Source of the DNA: Neisseria perflava
GTDB taxonomy: Bacteria; Pseudomonadota; Gammaproteobacteria; Burkholderiales; Neisseriaceae
DNA length: 64,000 nucleotides
Assembly: GCF_019334725.1 (NCBI RefSeq)
Contig: NZ_CP079818.1
Span: 1,922,001-1,986,000, forward strand
Direction of reading: 5' to 3'
This document shows, one piece after another, positions 7,786-17,444 of the stretch (the stretch's first letter is position 1; each line of letters opens with the position of its first letter). The notes under the pieces are model-generated. The model saw only the letters and a program-made list of their open reading frames with translations, did no database searches and was not told the DNA's origin. A program made the position numbers and the translations under genes.

Positions 7786-9096
7786 ATGAAACGGATTCCT
7801 GCCTACCATCGCTGGTGGCGCTACAAGTCTTATCTTCCTGATGCGACGCTGCCTGCACATACGGTGGAATGCCCAGATTGCGGCTGCCGTATGGATATTC
7901 CGCGCCTGCGTCAGGGACAGGAAGCGCATTGTCCGGTGTGCAACCATGAAATTGTGGAAGTGGAAAACAATCCGTATATCGCGCCAATTGCCTATGCGCT
8001 GACAACCTTGATTCTAATGGCGTTCGCGTACAATATGGTGTATATCCGCGTGGATTTGTTCGGCGTGACATCGATTTTGTCGTTGCCGCAAATGATGCGG
8101 CTTTTGATTTCGCTGGATTACGGTTTTCTGGCGGAAGTGATGTTTATCCTCACCTTCGGCGCGCCCTTACTGTTTTTGCTGCTCTGTCTTTATGTTTATA
8201 CGGCCTTGATACGCGAAAAGGCCTACCCTGCGCTGCGCTTTGCAACGCGCGTATTGGTTCGGCTGCGTCATTGGATTATGGTGGATGTGTTTTTCATTTC
8301 CACTTTGGTGGCATATATCAAGCTCTCGTCCGTTGCCACAGTAGAGTTCGGCTCAGCGTTTTATCTGATGTTTCCGTTGTCGGTCATGCTGATTCGGACT
8401 TCGGTATCGATTCCGCAGCATTGGGTTTATTATAAGATTCACCGTTTAACCGGCGGCCATGCGGTTCAGACGGCCACTGAAGACAAAATCTGTTGCAGCC
8501 GTTGCCTGTATTTCCGCGATAAAGACGAGCAGCCTTGCGGCGTATGCGGTGCGGACTTATACCGTCGCCGCCCGAAAAGCCTGAGCATTTCGCTGGCGTT
8601 TTTAGTCGCGGCGTTTATCCTGTATTTCCCTGCCAACATCCTGCCGATTATGATTTCGTCAAATCCGACGGCTTTGGAGATCAATACGATTTTCAACGGC
8701 ATTGTTTATATGTGGGACGACGGCGACCGATTGATTGCCGTGATTATCTTTAGTGCCAGTATTATGGTGCCGGTTTTGAAGATTATTGCGATGGCGGTTT
8801 TGATTTATTCCGCATACTTTAAACCTGTGATGAGCGCGGACAAAATGTCGGTTTTGTATCGGATTACCGAATCCATCGGCCGCTGGTCGATGATTGATAT
8901 TTTTGTGATTATTATTTTGATGAGTTCGTTCCACACCAATATGGCGCGCGTCGTGCCGGGTGGTGCGGCGATTTACTTCTGCCTGGTCGTTATTTTGACC
9001 ATGCTTTCGGCCTATTATTTCGATCCCCGTCTGATTTGGGACAAGCAACAGCAGCTTTCAGACGGCCTTGATTCTGACCAGACCTTAACACAATGA
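7786..9096 (+). CDS. pqiA: PqiA/LetA-family inner-membrane protein
   Basis: A 436-residue inner-membrane protein of the paraquat-inducible A family, partner of the MCE protein PqiB in lipid movement between the membranes. An N-terminal zinc ribbon (CPDCGCRMDIPRLRQGQEAHCPVC, about residues 28-51) precedes four membrane helices. A second ribbon (CSRCLYFRDKDEQPCGVCG, about residue 236) precedes four more, the tandem arrangement typical of PqiA/LetA. The stop overlaps the pqiB start (ATGA), pointing to translational coupling. A DUS-derived sequence (TCAGACGGCCTTGA) lies near the 3' end and is translated as SDGL. Confidence 0.88.
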   Translation: MKRIPAYHRWWRYKSYLPDATLPAHTVECPDCGCRMDIPRLRQGQEAHCPVCNHEIVEVENNPYIAPIAYALTTLILMAFAYNMVYIRVDLFGVTSILSLPQMMRLLISLDYGFLAEVMFILTFGAPLLFLLLCLYVYTALIREKAYPALRFATRVLVRLRHWIMVDVFFISTLVAYIKLSSVATVEFGSAFYLMFPLSVMLIRTSVSIPQHWVYYKIHRLTGGHAVQTATEDKICCSRCLYFRDKDEQPCGVCGADLYRRRPKSLSISLAFLVAAFILYFPANILPIMISSNPTALEINTIFNGIVYMWDDGDRLIAVIIFSASIMVPVLKIIAMAVLIYSAYFKPVMSADKMSVLYRITESIGRWSMIDIFVIIILMSSFHTNMARVVPGGAAIYFCLVVILTMLSAYYFDPRLIWDKQQQLSDGLDSDQTLTQ

Positions 9097-10754
9097 AAAA
9101 ACACGACTCTTCACCCAATTATCACGCACCGGCGCGTGTCAAGAAAACCAATGTCTTCACGTCTGTCGTGTGGCTGATTCCGCTGATTGCACTGATTGCC
9201 GGCGGCTGGCTTTTGATTAAAGACATCCGCAACCGCGGCCCTGTCGTTACGCTGTTGATGGACAGCGCCGAAGGCATCGAAGTCAACAACACCATTATTA
9301 AAGTGTTAAACGTCGATGTCGGACGCGTTACCCGCATCAAATTGCGCGACGACCAAAAAGGCGTGGAAGTCACGGCCCAACTCAGTGCCGACGCCAAAGA
9401 CCTTATCCGCAGCGATACCCAATTTTGGGTGGTCAAACCGCGTATCGACCAAAGCGGCGTTACCGGCTTGGGAACCTTGCTTTCCGGCTCATATATTGCA
9501 TTTACACCGGGCAAAAGCCAAGAAACCAAAGACGTATTTGTCGTCCAAGACATTCCGCCGATTGCCGCCATCGGTCAAAGCGGCCTGCGCCTGAATTTGA
9601 TCGGCAAAAACGACCGCATCCTCAACGTCAGTAGCCCGGTTTTGTATGAAAACTTTATGGTCGGCCAAGTAGAAAGCGCGCATTTCGACCCGTCCGACCA
9701 AAGCGTGCATTACACCATCTTCATCCAAAGCCCCAACGACAAACTGATTAATTCCTCCAGCCGTTTCTGGCTGGAAAGCGGCATTAATATCGAAACCACA
9801 GGCAGCGGTGTCAAACTCAACTCCGCCCCTCTGGCTGCCCTGCTATCCGGCGCGATTTCCTTTGACTCGCCTAAAACAAGCGACAGCAAGAACGTCAAAA
9901 GCGAAGACAGCTTCACGCTTTATGACAGCCGCAGTGAAGTCGCCAACCTGCCTGACGACCGCTCGCTGTACTACACCGCGTTTTTCAAACAATCCGTACG
10001 CGGCCTGACTGCCGGTTCGCCTGTCGAATACAAAGGCCTGAATGTCGGCGTGGTTTCCGATGTCCCTTATTTCGACCGCAACGACAGCCTGCATTTGTTT
10101 GAAAACGGTTGGATTCCCGTACGCATCCGCATCGAGCCTTCCCGTTTGGAAATCAATGCCGACGAGCAAAGCAAAGAACATTGGAAACAACAATTTCAGA
10201 CAGCCTTAAACAAAGGCCTGACCGCCACCATCTCCAGCAACAACCTACTGACCGGAAGCAAAATGATTGAGTTGAACGATCAGCCTTCTGCCTCGCCTAA
10301 GCTGCGACCGCATACCGTTTATGCAGGCGATACCGTTATCGCGACCCAAGGCGGCGGTTTGGACGATTTGCAAGCCAAAGTGGCCGACTTGTTAGACAAG
10401 TTCAACAATTTGCCATTGGATAAAACCGTTGCCGGCTTGAACGGTTCGCTTGCCGAGCTCAAGTCCACACTTAAATCTGCCAATGCTGCCCTAAGCTCTA
10501 TCGACAAACTGGTCGGCAAACCGCAGACACAAAACATTCCGAACGAGTTGAACCAAACCCTGAAAGAATTGCGTCAAACCCTGCAAGGCGTATCGCCTCA
10601 ATCGCCTATCTATGGCGACGTACAAAATACGCTGCAAAGTTTGGACAAAACCTTAAAAGACGTTCAACCCGTGATTAATACTTTGAAAGAAAAACCCAAC
10701 GCGCTGATTTTCAACAGCAGCAGCAAAGACCCTATCCCGAAAGGAAGCCGATAA
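9093..10754 (+). CDS. pqiB: PqiB, periplasmic MCE-domain lipid transport protein
   Basis: A 553-residue MCE (MlaD-like) protein with one N-terminal transmembrane anchor (VFTSVVWLIPLIALIAGGWLL). Three MCE repeats follow, beginning near residues 45, 160 and 290 (VTLLMDSAEGIEVNNT, LNLIGKNDRILNVSSPV, YYTAFFKQSVRGLTAGSPVEYKGLNVG), and then a long helical C-terminus. In E. coli PqiB the repeats form stacked hexameric rings and the helices a needle crossing the periplasm. Length (E. coli 546) and overlaps with pqiA and pqiC fit a PqiABC operon. Confidence 0.9.
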   Translation: MKKHDSSPNYHAPARVKKTNVFTSVVWLIPLIALIAGGWLLIKDIRNRGPVVTLLMDSAEGIEVNNTIIKVLNVDVGRVTRIKLRDDQKGVEVTAQLSADAKDLIRSDTQFWVVKPRIDQSGVTGLGTLLSGSYIAFTPGKSQETKDVFVVQDIPPIAAIGQSGLRLNLIGKNDRILNVSSPVLYENFMVGQVESAHFDPSDQSVHYTIFIQSPNDKLINSSSRFWLESGINIETTGSGVKLNSAPLAALLSGAISFDSPKTSDSKNVKSEDSFTLYDSRSEVANLPDDRSLYYTAFFKQSVRGLTAGSPVEYKGLNVGVVSDVPYFDRNDSLHLFENGWIPVRIRIEPSRLEINADEQSKEHWKQQFQTALNKGLTATISSNNLLTGSKMIELNDQPSASPKLRPHTVYAGDTVIATQGGGLDDLQAKVADLLDKFNNLPLDKTVAGLNGSLAELKSTLKSANAALSSIDKLVGKPQTQNIPNELNQTLKELRQTLQGVSPQSPIYGDVQNTLQSLDKTLKDVQPVINTLKEKPNALIFNSSSKDPIPKGSR

Positions 10755-11272
10755 TGCGCCTCTTCCCGATTGCCGCCGCCCTGACGCTTGCCGCCTGCGG
10801 CACTGCGCAAAGCACACAATATTTCGTCCTGCCCGACAGCCAGTACATCCGACCTGATGCCCATGGCAACGAAATCGCGGTCAAAGTCAACCTTGCCGAA
10901 CCGCTTGCCAACGGCGGCCTCGTTTACCAAACCGATGCCTATCATGTGAATCTAGCGAAAAACCACCTTTGGGCGGCACCGCTCGATGGCGCATTGTCAG
11001 CAAATCTCAGCAACAAGCTCAACCGCCTCAATCCGCATCGCACCTTCGTGCCTGCTTCACGCAGCCAAAGCAGTCAAACCCTGAAAGTCTATATCGAAGC
11101 CTTCCAAGGCAGCTATCAGGGGCAGACCACCATCAGCGGTTATGCACTATGGCCGGACGGACGCAGCAAACCGTTTAACGCCATTACGCCGCAACAAGGC
11201 GACGGCTATACCGCCATGCTCGAATCGTTGGAAAACGGTTTGTCACAGGTTGCCGATACGATTGCCTATTAA
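10754..11272 (+). CDS. pqiC: PqiC, ABC-transport auxiliary outer-membrane lipoprotein
   Basis: A 172-residue lipoprotein with signal MRLFPIAAALTLAAC (lipobox LAAC, Cys15) and a PqiC/YmbA-type domain (YFVLPDSQYIRP..., ALWPDGRSKPFNA). It is expected to dock the PqiB needle at the outer membrane. Its ATG shares one base with the pqiB stop (TAATG), so it is the third gene of one operon. A paired DUS hairpin follows. Confidence 0.85.
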   Translation: MRLFPIAAALTLAACGTAQSTQYFVLPDSQYIRPDAHGNEIAVKVNLAEPLANGGLVYQTDAYHVNLAKNHLWAAPLDGALSANLSNKLNRLNPHRTFVPASRSQSSQTLKVYIEAFQGSYQGQTTISGYALWPDGRSKPFNAITPQQGDGYTAMLESLENGLSQVADTIAY

Positions 11273-11275
11273 ACC

Positions 11276-11312
11276 AAAAGGCCATCTGAACATTTTCAGA
11301 CGGCCTTTTTTA
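11276..11312. terminator. Imperfect paired-DUS terminator after pqiC / grxB
   Basis: The left arm reads GGCCATCTGAA (one change from DUS), the right arm is a full DUS complement followed by T6. It lies between convergent genes. Confidence 0.8.
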
Positions 11313-11327
11313 TGTTTCAAACATTCA

Positions 11328-11963
11328 TCACAACGCGCGGTCAAAATACAAAGCCACGCCGGAACGCTCGCTCATTGCCAACAAATAATCCATCAATTTT
11401 TGCGGCCATTGGATACCGCGCACAACGGTCAGGTTGCGCAAAATAGGGAACGTCAGGATATCTTCCAAACTAATTTCTCCACCCAAGCCCTCGCCTTCGC
11501 ACACCAGCGCTTCCAGTTCTGCCAAGTCTTGATGCAGACGCTCCAGATATTGCGCCGTTTTGTTCAGATTAGTCTCGAAATTGCCGATACTTTTCTCTTT
11601 TTTGTCGATAAAGTATTTTTTCGCTTCATCGGTCTCAAATTCGGGCAGGCCGATTTTGACCATGCGCGGCTGTACCAATTTATTATTGTATTCGCCCACT
11701 TTATCCAACCAAGCCTGCATTTCTGGACGAACTTCCTCTTTCAGACGGCCTTGATCGATATAGCGGACAATATCCAAACTTTCGCCCATAAACGAACCGT
11801 CTTCTTTTTGCAAAATCGGCACTTGTTTTGAGCCAATCATGCCAATCGGCATGGCTTCGTCATCATTTGCCAAGACAACCTCTTCCACCGCCACATCACG
11901 CAAGCCGAAAATCATCCGCGCACGAACACAAAACGGGCAATGGTCGTAAATATACAGTTTCAT
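11328..11963 (-). CDS. grxB: Glutaredoxin 2 (GrxB)
   Basis: A 211-residue glutaredoxin 2: an N-terminal thioredoxin fold with the CPFC dithiol active site (residues 9-12, DHCPFCVRARM) and cis-Pro loop KQVPIL, then a GST-like helical domain. It reduces disulfides with glutathione. The ATG at 11963 is chosen because GGAGG lies 7 nt upstream and the protein then starts MKLYIYDHCPFC, as in the family. It converges with pqiC. Confidence 0.93.
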   Translation of the reverse strand: MKLYIYDHCPFCVRARMIFGLRDVAVEEVVLANDDEAMPIGMIGSKQVPILQKEDGSFMGESLDIVRYIDQGRLKEEVRPEMQAWLDKVGEYNNKLVQPRMVKIGLPEFETDEAKKYFIDKKEKSIGNFETNLNKTAQYLERLHQDLAELEALVCEGEGLGGEISLEDILTFPILRNLTVVRGIQWPQKLMDYLLAMSERSGVALYFDRAL

Positions 11964-12069
11964 TAAAAATCCTCCGAAAATGGGTTTGATTGGGCAAAGG
12001 CCGTCTGAATGCCTCACGCAAAAGGATTATCCTGCCAAATATCTTTGGAAACCATATCTGATAACGTGT

Positions 12070-13896
12070 TTATACGGCCGGGATATATGCAGTATTGTCT
12101 CCGGGCAGTATAACCGATGTTGAAATTTCCGTCGGATACACGACATCAGCGGCTGTCTCTGCTGAAATTTCACCTGCCAACTCATTGTAAATTCCTTTGT
12201 CGTTTTGGAAATCAATATCGGCAACCTTACGCCTTTCCCCGTTTTCCAAAACCACTTCTGATTCAAATAATATTTTATTATCGGCTTCATCTTTCAGATT
12301 GATTTTTGCAAAATCCAAAGAGATCGACTGGATATCCCAGTCGGACAATAGAGAAAGCTCTCCTTCCTCCGTTTTCCCGTTACTGTTTTCGTCATGCCAG
12401 ATTCTTAGCTCGCCCCACAATTCATCATATTGATTAATGATATTATTATTGTCGCTGTCCAAATCTTTCAAAGCTTCTACGCCGTTTTCTGCGCGCTTGC
12501 CGTCAGACATAACTGTTGCCTCACCAAACATCTCCGTTCCGTCGTTTACCATGCCGTCTCCATTTTTATCCCAAACCAAAAAACCGCTGCCTTTTTTGAG
12601 CCAAGCCGTCTGTTCGGCCATCCCGTCGCCATCCATATCAAAACTCACTCCATCCTCCACCGAAGTCGTGAGCAACTCTTCTCCATACAGCTCGATAGCA
12701 AGAGGAGTATGGTAATTTTTGGCAATTTGGTCAAAATTCTGCTGAAGATTATCCACTCCGCCCTGCAAATCAAGTGAAATATTGGCTTTGTTCAGTAAAT
12801 CCTGCAAAGCTTTCAAAGCTTCGTTTTCATTATGAATTTCTTTGCCTTTTCCTGATGCCTGTTCGGATTTTTGCTGTTCGACCAAAGTAGCCAAGCGGTT
12901 CACTGCATTGGAATGAAGCCTACTGGCTGAAGTAATCAGTGCCGCATACGCACTTTTTGAGTAATTTACTAAATTATCGTTGAAGCTGACACTCTTGCCC
13001 GCGCCACCGATACCGAATTCAATCGCCCCCTGCTTTCCGCCTGAAGAATAATATAACGCTGTTCTTGCAGCCGTCGTTACCGTACCGTCTGCCAAACGGC
13101 TGTTGGCAGGTACAAATACCACCATCAGCGTAGGATTTCCACGCGCCATCATCGGCATCAGACTAAGCGGCATATTTGGATCGGTTTTCTGAAAGCGAAC
13201 CCGCTCGTCACCTACGCCAAACAGTCTGTTGGGATGGTCAGGCGCTGCTTCATCCATTCCTGATTGCAGAATTTTTTGCTTTTCGGCCGGAGTTTTACCG
13301 TTTAGCAGGTTTGGATTGGTTTCCTTAAGGAATACAGATTTCGCCCATGTCCAATAAGTATGGTCGGGCTGTCCGCTGGGGTTTTGGGTTTTCATTTTGT
13401 GGGCAAAATAATCAACAGCCTGTTGTTGGTTCATCGCCTTGATTGCTGCCGTATCCGATCCGTATTTGGTTTCTTTGGGATTGTTCCGCAAATCAAACTG
13501 AAAACGGTTGTATTCGGCTTTTCCTTCTTCATACAAAAAACGGCGGGCATACTCATTTGCAGTAAGGTTTTTTGTTGGATTTCTCTCATCAGCAAGATCT
13601 AGTCTATAAAGAGTATCAGAAATACCATGCTCGATTTCATGGGCATAATCAGAAGCCGTAAGATAATCTTTTCCAAATACCATCTCACGGTATTCAATGT
13701 CTCCTCTTAATTTTCTCGTTGTATAAGTGGCTGGAACATGATGATCGACACGAATACTTGATAGCCCCCATTTATTGATAAAAATATGAGTCTTTTGCAT
13801 AATAACATTATCCCGCATGATGCTATCAATCTCCTTTTTAGGCATGCCCATGCGAATAAAATGCTGCCGAATTTGTGCATTTTGAACTGTTGCCAT
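12070..13896 (-). CDS. Unknown 608-aa protein: HExxH motif plus FrpC-like aspartate-rich calcium-binding segments
   Basis: I do not recognise this as a characterised protein. The start ATG has AGGAG 7 nt upstream and there is no signal peptide. Residues 84-91 read YAHEIEHG, an HExxH zincin-type motif, with EEGKAE at 123-128 as a possible third-ligand helix. The middle (about 220-400) has no motif I know. From about residue 398 the protein resembles the module before the RTX repeats in Neisseria FrpA/FrpC: FDMDGDGMAE (about 419-428), VWDKNGDGMVNDGTEMFGE (about 441-459) and DLDSDNNNIINQYDELWG (about 478-495), likely Ca2+ loops. No nonapeptide RTX array follows. Absence of a Sec signal with such a module suggests type I secretion, but no transporter gene is in the window. 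It lies 39 nt behind a secreted-protein gene in the same direction. Confidence 0.6.
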   Translation of the reverse strand: MATVQNAQIRQHFIRMGMPKKEIDSIMRDNVIMQKTHIFINKWGLSSIRVDHHVPATYTTRKLRGDIEYREMVFGKDYLTASDYAHEIEHGISDTLYRLDLADERNPTKNLTANEYARRFLYEEGKAEYNRFQFDLRNNPKETKYGSDTAAIKAMNQQQAVDYFAHKMKTQNPSGQPDHTYWTWAKSVFLKETNPNLLNGKTPAEKQKILQSGMDEAAPDHPNRLFGVGDERVRFQKTDPNMPLSLMPMMARGNPTLMVVFVPANSRLADGTVTTAARTALYYSSGGKQGAIEFGIGGAGKSVSFNDNLVNYSKSAYAALITSASRLHSNAVNRLATLVEQQKSEQASGKGKEIHNENEALKALQDLLNKANISLDLQGGVDNLQQNFDQIAKNYHTPLAIELYGEELLTTSVEDGVSFDMDGDGMAEQTAWLKKGSGFLVWDKNGDGMVNDGTEMFGEATVMSDGKRAENGVEALKDLDSDNNNIINQYDELWGELRIWHDENSNGKTEEGELSLLSDWDIQSISLDFAKINLKDEADNKILFESEVVLENGERRKVADIDFQNDKGIYNELAGEISAETAADVVYPTEISTSVILPGDNTAYIPAV

Positions 13897-13935
13897 AATA
13901 ATTCTCCTATTAATTGTTTGAGTAAATTTTTAATT

Positions 13936-14727
13936 TTAATTGGTGATAAAATAATCTTTTTTATATAAATAATTTTTTTTATATTGAATATAAGATATTT
14001 CCTTGCTACATCTCATATTTTCTTGGTTATCATGCATAAAGTATAGAGATACACTATCATGAATAGACAATCTTGCATGAAAATTCTTAATATGACCGTT
14101 GTTGTCAATAGCCTCTAATGATTTTTCTAAGTTGTCAATATCCTTTAATGATTTTCCAAAACTTACAGCAGAATCAGAACAAAATATCGGTCTAAACATT
14201 GGATGCCAACCAATGCTTGGCAGGGGCAAATCCTCGGGATAACGGTTGTCAGGAAACAGCGAACGGTAATGCTTTAAATAATCAGGCGTTGCTTCGATTT
14301 CTAAAAAAGTACTGCCGTTGTAGTTGGTCTGATGCACTACCGTAAAGCCGTCGGTCGGCCGTTTTAGCTTACGCCGCCTGTGTTTGAGCCATTTCTGCCG
14401 CTCTGCCTTGTCTTTCCATCTGAGTACCGCCTGTTTTTCTCCGTCAGGCCGCAAACGGCCGGAAAGCCGCAGATAGCGCCGGTACACGGGAATCTGCCAC
14501 TTTTTCGCTAAATCTTCAGGCGGCATATCAAGCAAACAGGCACTATGCACCGTGCCTGCCATCTGCCTGAACAAACTCTCGAAGCTATTTACAGGATAAA
14601 GCTGCCCGCAGCCCGTTGCGTCATCCGCATATGCTTGAGAAACAGAGACCGTCTGAATGCCGCTATCGGCATGAGACAAAATGGGCAGCAACATGGCCGG
14701 CCACAACAAAGCAGCTAAAAATTTCAC
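13936..14727 (-). CDS. Unknown secreted protein, upstream partner of the HExxH/FrpC-like gene
   Basis: 263 residues, no family recognised. The GTG at 14727 is preferred over an ATG two codons earlier, because AAGGAG then sits 6 nt upstream and not against the start. The N-terminus (MKFLAALLWPAMLLPILSHA) is a Sec signal peptide without a lipobox. The mature part has a basic stretch (WLKHRRRKLKRP) and four cysteines. A 10-residue tandem repeat (KSLKDIDNLE / KSLEAIDNNG) is encoded by two adjacent 30-bp units at 14101-14160. The 3' half is much more AT-rich than neighbouring genes. Gene order (exported protein, then FrpC-like protein) recalls frpD-frpC, but I see no sequence similarity to FrpD by eye and lipidation is absent. 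Confidence 0.6.
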   Translation of the reverse strand: MKFLAALLWPAMLLPILSHADSGIQTVSVSQAYADDATGCGQLYPVNSFESLFRQMAGTVHSACLLDMPPEDLAKKWQIPVYRRYLRLSGRLRPDGEKQAVLRWKDKAERQKWLKHRRRKLKRPTDGFTVVHQTNYNGSTFLEIEATPDYLKHYRSLFPDNRYPEDLPLPSIGWHPMFRPIFCSDSAVSFGKSLKDIDNLEKSLEAIDNNGHIKNFHARLSIHDSVSLYFMHDNQENMRCSKEISYIQYKKNYLYKKDYFITN

Positions 14728-14979
14728 ACTCATCTCCTTCTTGATAAAAATTATTACTTGCTTTGATATTATTCCCAATATTTTTTCACTGCAAGCACAT
14801 TTACACGCTAATTGTTTGTTTTATTTTGATGTTTATATGTTATTGCAAGTTGGGTAGCCCAGGCCGTCTGAAACAAGGCTTCCTGAAACATAGTGCCGCA
14901 TTCGCATACAAATCTAGGGCTGTCGGCAAGAAACTGTTACAATGGCAACGTTTTTATCAAAAAGAAAAAAACGCACGCC

Positions 14980-17193
14980 ATGACCACTATTCGCCAAACG
15001 CCCCAAACATCGAGTGCAACGCTGGAAGGCCTCCTCGCATGGTTCGACGGCTATGTTGCCGCGCTGCCTGATCCCGATAAAAACCTAATTCAGACGGCCT
15101 TTGACCTGTCTAAAGAACATTATCCTGCCGATGCCCTAACGACTTACGGCGAGCCTTTAATGGAACATTTTCTCGGCTCGATGCAAATCGTCAGCGAACT
15201 CGACTTATTGCCCGATGCCGTGGCCGCTACGATTTTGTCCGACATCGGCAAATACGTTCCCACTTGGCGCGAATTGGTTACCGAACGCTGCAACAGTACC
15301 GTTTGCGAGCTGGTCAAAGGCGTGGACGAAGTACAGAAACTGACCCAATTCGCCCGCGTAGACAGCCTTGCCACGCCGGAAGAGCGCGCCCAACAAGCCG
15401 AAACCATGCGTAAAATGCTGTTGGCGATGGTTACCGACATCCGCGTCGTCCTGATCAAACTGGCCATGCGTACGCGCACCCTGCAATTTTTAAGCAACGT
15501 TCCTGACAACCCTGAAAAGCGCGCCGTTGCCAAAGAAACCCTCGACATTTTTGCCCCGCTCGCCAACCGCTTGGGCGTGTGGCAACTCAAATGGCAGCTC
15601 GAAGATTTGGGCTTCCGCCATCAAGAGCCGGAAAAATACCGCGAAATCGCCCTGCTTTTGGACGAAAAGCGCACCGAGCGCCTCGAATACATCGAAAACT
15701 TCCTCAATATCCTGCGTACGGAACTGAAAAAATACAATATTCATTTTGAAGTTGCCGGAAGACCGAAGCACATCTACTCCATTTACAAAAAAATGGTGAA
15801 GAAAAAGCTCACTTTCGACGGCCTGTTCGACATCCGCGCTGTGCGGATTTTGGTGGACACCATTCCCGAGTGTTACACCACGCTGGGTATTGTCCACAGC
15901 CTCTGGCAGCCGATTCCGGGCGAGTTTGACGACTATATCGCCAACCCGAAAGGCAACGGCTATAAAAGTTTGCACACCGTTATCGTCGGCCCGGAAGACA
16001 AAGGTGTGGAAGTCCAAATCCGCACCTTCGACATGCACCAATTCAATGAATTCGGTGTTGCCGCCCACTGGCGTTATAAAGAAGGCGGCAAAGGCGATTC
16101 CGCCTACGAACAAAAAATCGCTTGGTTGCGCCAACTCCTAGACTGGCGCGAAAACATGGCTGAAAGCGGCAAAGAAGACCTTGCCGCCGCCTTTAAAACC
16201 GAGCTGTTCAACGATACGATTTATGTTTTGACCCCGCACGGCAAAGTCCTCTCCCTGCCTACGGGCGCCACCCCCATCGACTTTGCCTATGCCCTGCACA
16301 GCAGCGTAGGCGACCGTTGCCGCGGCGCAAAAGTCGAAGGACAAATCGTGCCGCTGTCCACACCATTGGAAAACGGCCAACGCGTTGAAATCATTACCGC
16401 CAAAGAAGGAAATCCTTCCGTCAACTGGCTCTACGAAGGCTGGGTCAAATCCAACCGCGCCATCAGCAAAATCCGTGCCTATATCCGCCAGCAAAATGCG
16501 GATACCGTGCGCGAAGAAGGCCGCGCCCAGCTGGACAAACAGTTGTCAAAAATCTTCCCCAAACCCAATCTGCAAGCATTGGCGGAAAAACTCGGCTTCA
16601 AAAAAACCGATGAACTCTATACGGCCATCGGTCAGGGCGAAGTTTCCAACCGCGCCATCCACAAAGCCTGCGGTGCGCTGAATGAGCCGCCTCCTGTGCC
16701 GATTGATGAAACCAATATCGTCAAGCAGTCCAAAATCAAAAAAGGCGGCAAAAACGGCATTTTGATTGACGGCGAAGACGGCTTAATGACCACACTTGCC
16801 AAATGCTGCAAACCGGCACCTCCTGACGATATTGTGGGCTTTGTTACCCGCGACCGCGGTATTTCCGTCCACCGCAATACCTGCCCTTCTTTCCGCCACC
16901 TTGCCGAACAGGCTCCGGAAAAAGTGTTGAACGCAAGCTGGGCAGCCTTGCAAGAAGGACAAGTGTTTGCCGTCGATGTTGAAATCCGCGCCCAAGACCG
17001 CTCCGGTTTGCTTCGCGATGTTTCGGATGCGCTGGCGCGTCATAAACTCAACGTTACCGCAGTGCAAACCCAATCGCGTGATTTGGAAGCCAGTATGCGC
17101 TTTACCCTTGAAGTCCGCCAAGTCAATGACCTGCCGCGCGTATTAGCCAGCTTAGGCGACATCAAAGGCGTTTTAAGCGTAACGCGCTTGTAG
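14980..17193 (+). CDS. relA: RelA, (p)ppGpp synthetase
   Basis: A 737-residue stringent-response enzyme making (p)ppGpp from GTP/GDP and ATP on stalled ribosomes. The hydrolase-like HD region is degenerate (ATILSDIGKY in place of an HDT-type motif), so this is the RelA and not the SpoT paralogue. The synthetase domain follows (FDGLFDIRAVRILVDTIPECYTTLG, EFDDYIANPKGNGYKSLHT, VEVQIRTFDMHQFNEFGVAAHWRYKEG), then TGS (DTIYVLTPHGKVLSLPTGATPIDFAYALHS), a zinc-finger/helical region with CCKPAPPDDIVGF, and a C-terminal ACT domain. The ATG at 14980 gives the usual length (E. coli 744); the longer open frame upstream is rejected. Confidence 0.93.
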   Translation: MTTIRQTPQTSSATLEGLLAWFDGYVAALPDPDKNLIQTAFDLSKEHYPADALTTYGEPLMEHFLGSMQIVSELDLLPDAVAATILSDIGKYVPTWRELVTERCNSTVCELVKGVDEVQKLTQFARVDSLATPEERAQQAETMRKMLLAMVTDIRVVLIKLAMRTRTLQFLSNVPDNPEKRAVAKETLDIFAPLANRLGVWQLKWQLEDLGFRHQEPEKYREIALLLDEKRTERLEYIENFLNILRTELKKYNIHFEVAGRPKHIYSIYKKMVKKKLTFDGLFDIRAVRILVDTIPECYTTLGIVHSLWQPIPGEFDDYIANPKGNGYKSLHTVIVGPEDKGVEVQIRTFDMHQFNEFGVAAHWRYKEGGKGDSAYEQKIAWLRQLLDWRENMAESGKEDLAAAFKTELFNDTIYVLTPHGKVLSLPTGATPIDFAYALHSSVGDRCRGAKVEGQIVPLSTPLENGQRVEIITAKEGNPSVNWLYEGWVKSNRAISKIRAYIRQQNADTVREEGRAQLDKQLSKIFPKPNLQALAEKLGFKKTDELYTAIGQGEVSNRAIHKACGALNEPPPVPIDETNIVKQSKIKKGGKNGILIDGEDGLMTTLAKCCKPAPPDDIVGFVTRDRGISVHRNTCPSFRHLAEQAPEKVLNASWAALQEGQVFAVDVEIRAQDRSGLLRDVSDALARHKLNVTAVQTQSRDLEASMRFTLEVRQVNDLPRVLASLGDIKGVLSVTRL

Positions 17194-17215
17194 TTCTAAC
17201 GCACCAAGCAAATCT

Positions 17216-17253
17216 AAAGGCCGTCTGAAAGCAACTTTTTCAGACGGCCTTTT
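17216..17253 (+). terminator. Paired-DUS terminator after relA
   Basis: Inverted AG-DUS copies with flanking A- and T-runs, about 20 nt past the relA stop. Confidence 0.88.
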
Positions 17254-17444
17254 AAGTTTTTAACACACCAATATCTCAACGCTTCAACTTATCTTTCTTA
17301 AAAAGTCAGCCGCAGCCTTAGTCACCTCAATATATAACCCCCTCTTCTATTCTTACAACCAGTTGTTATTTCCTACCGGCATCATTCTCAGGCAAACTTA
17401 TTATCCTCATGATAAACAAGATATTTCCAATTTAAGAGAGCCTC

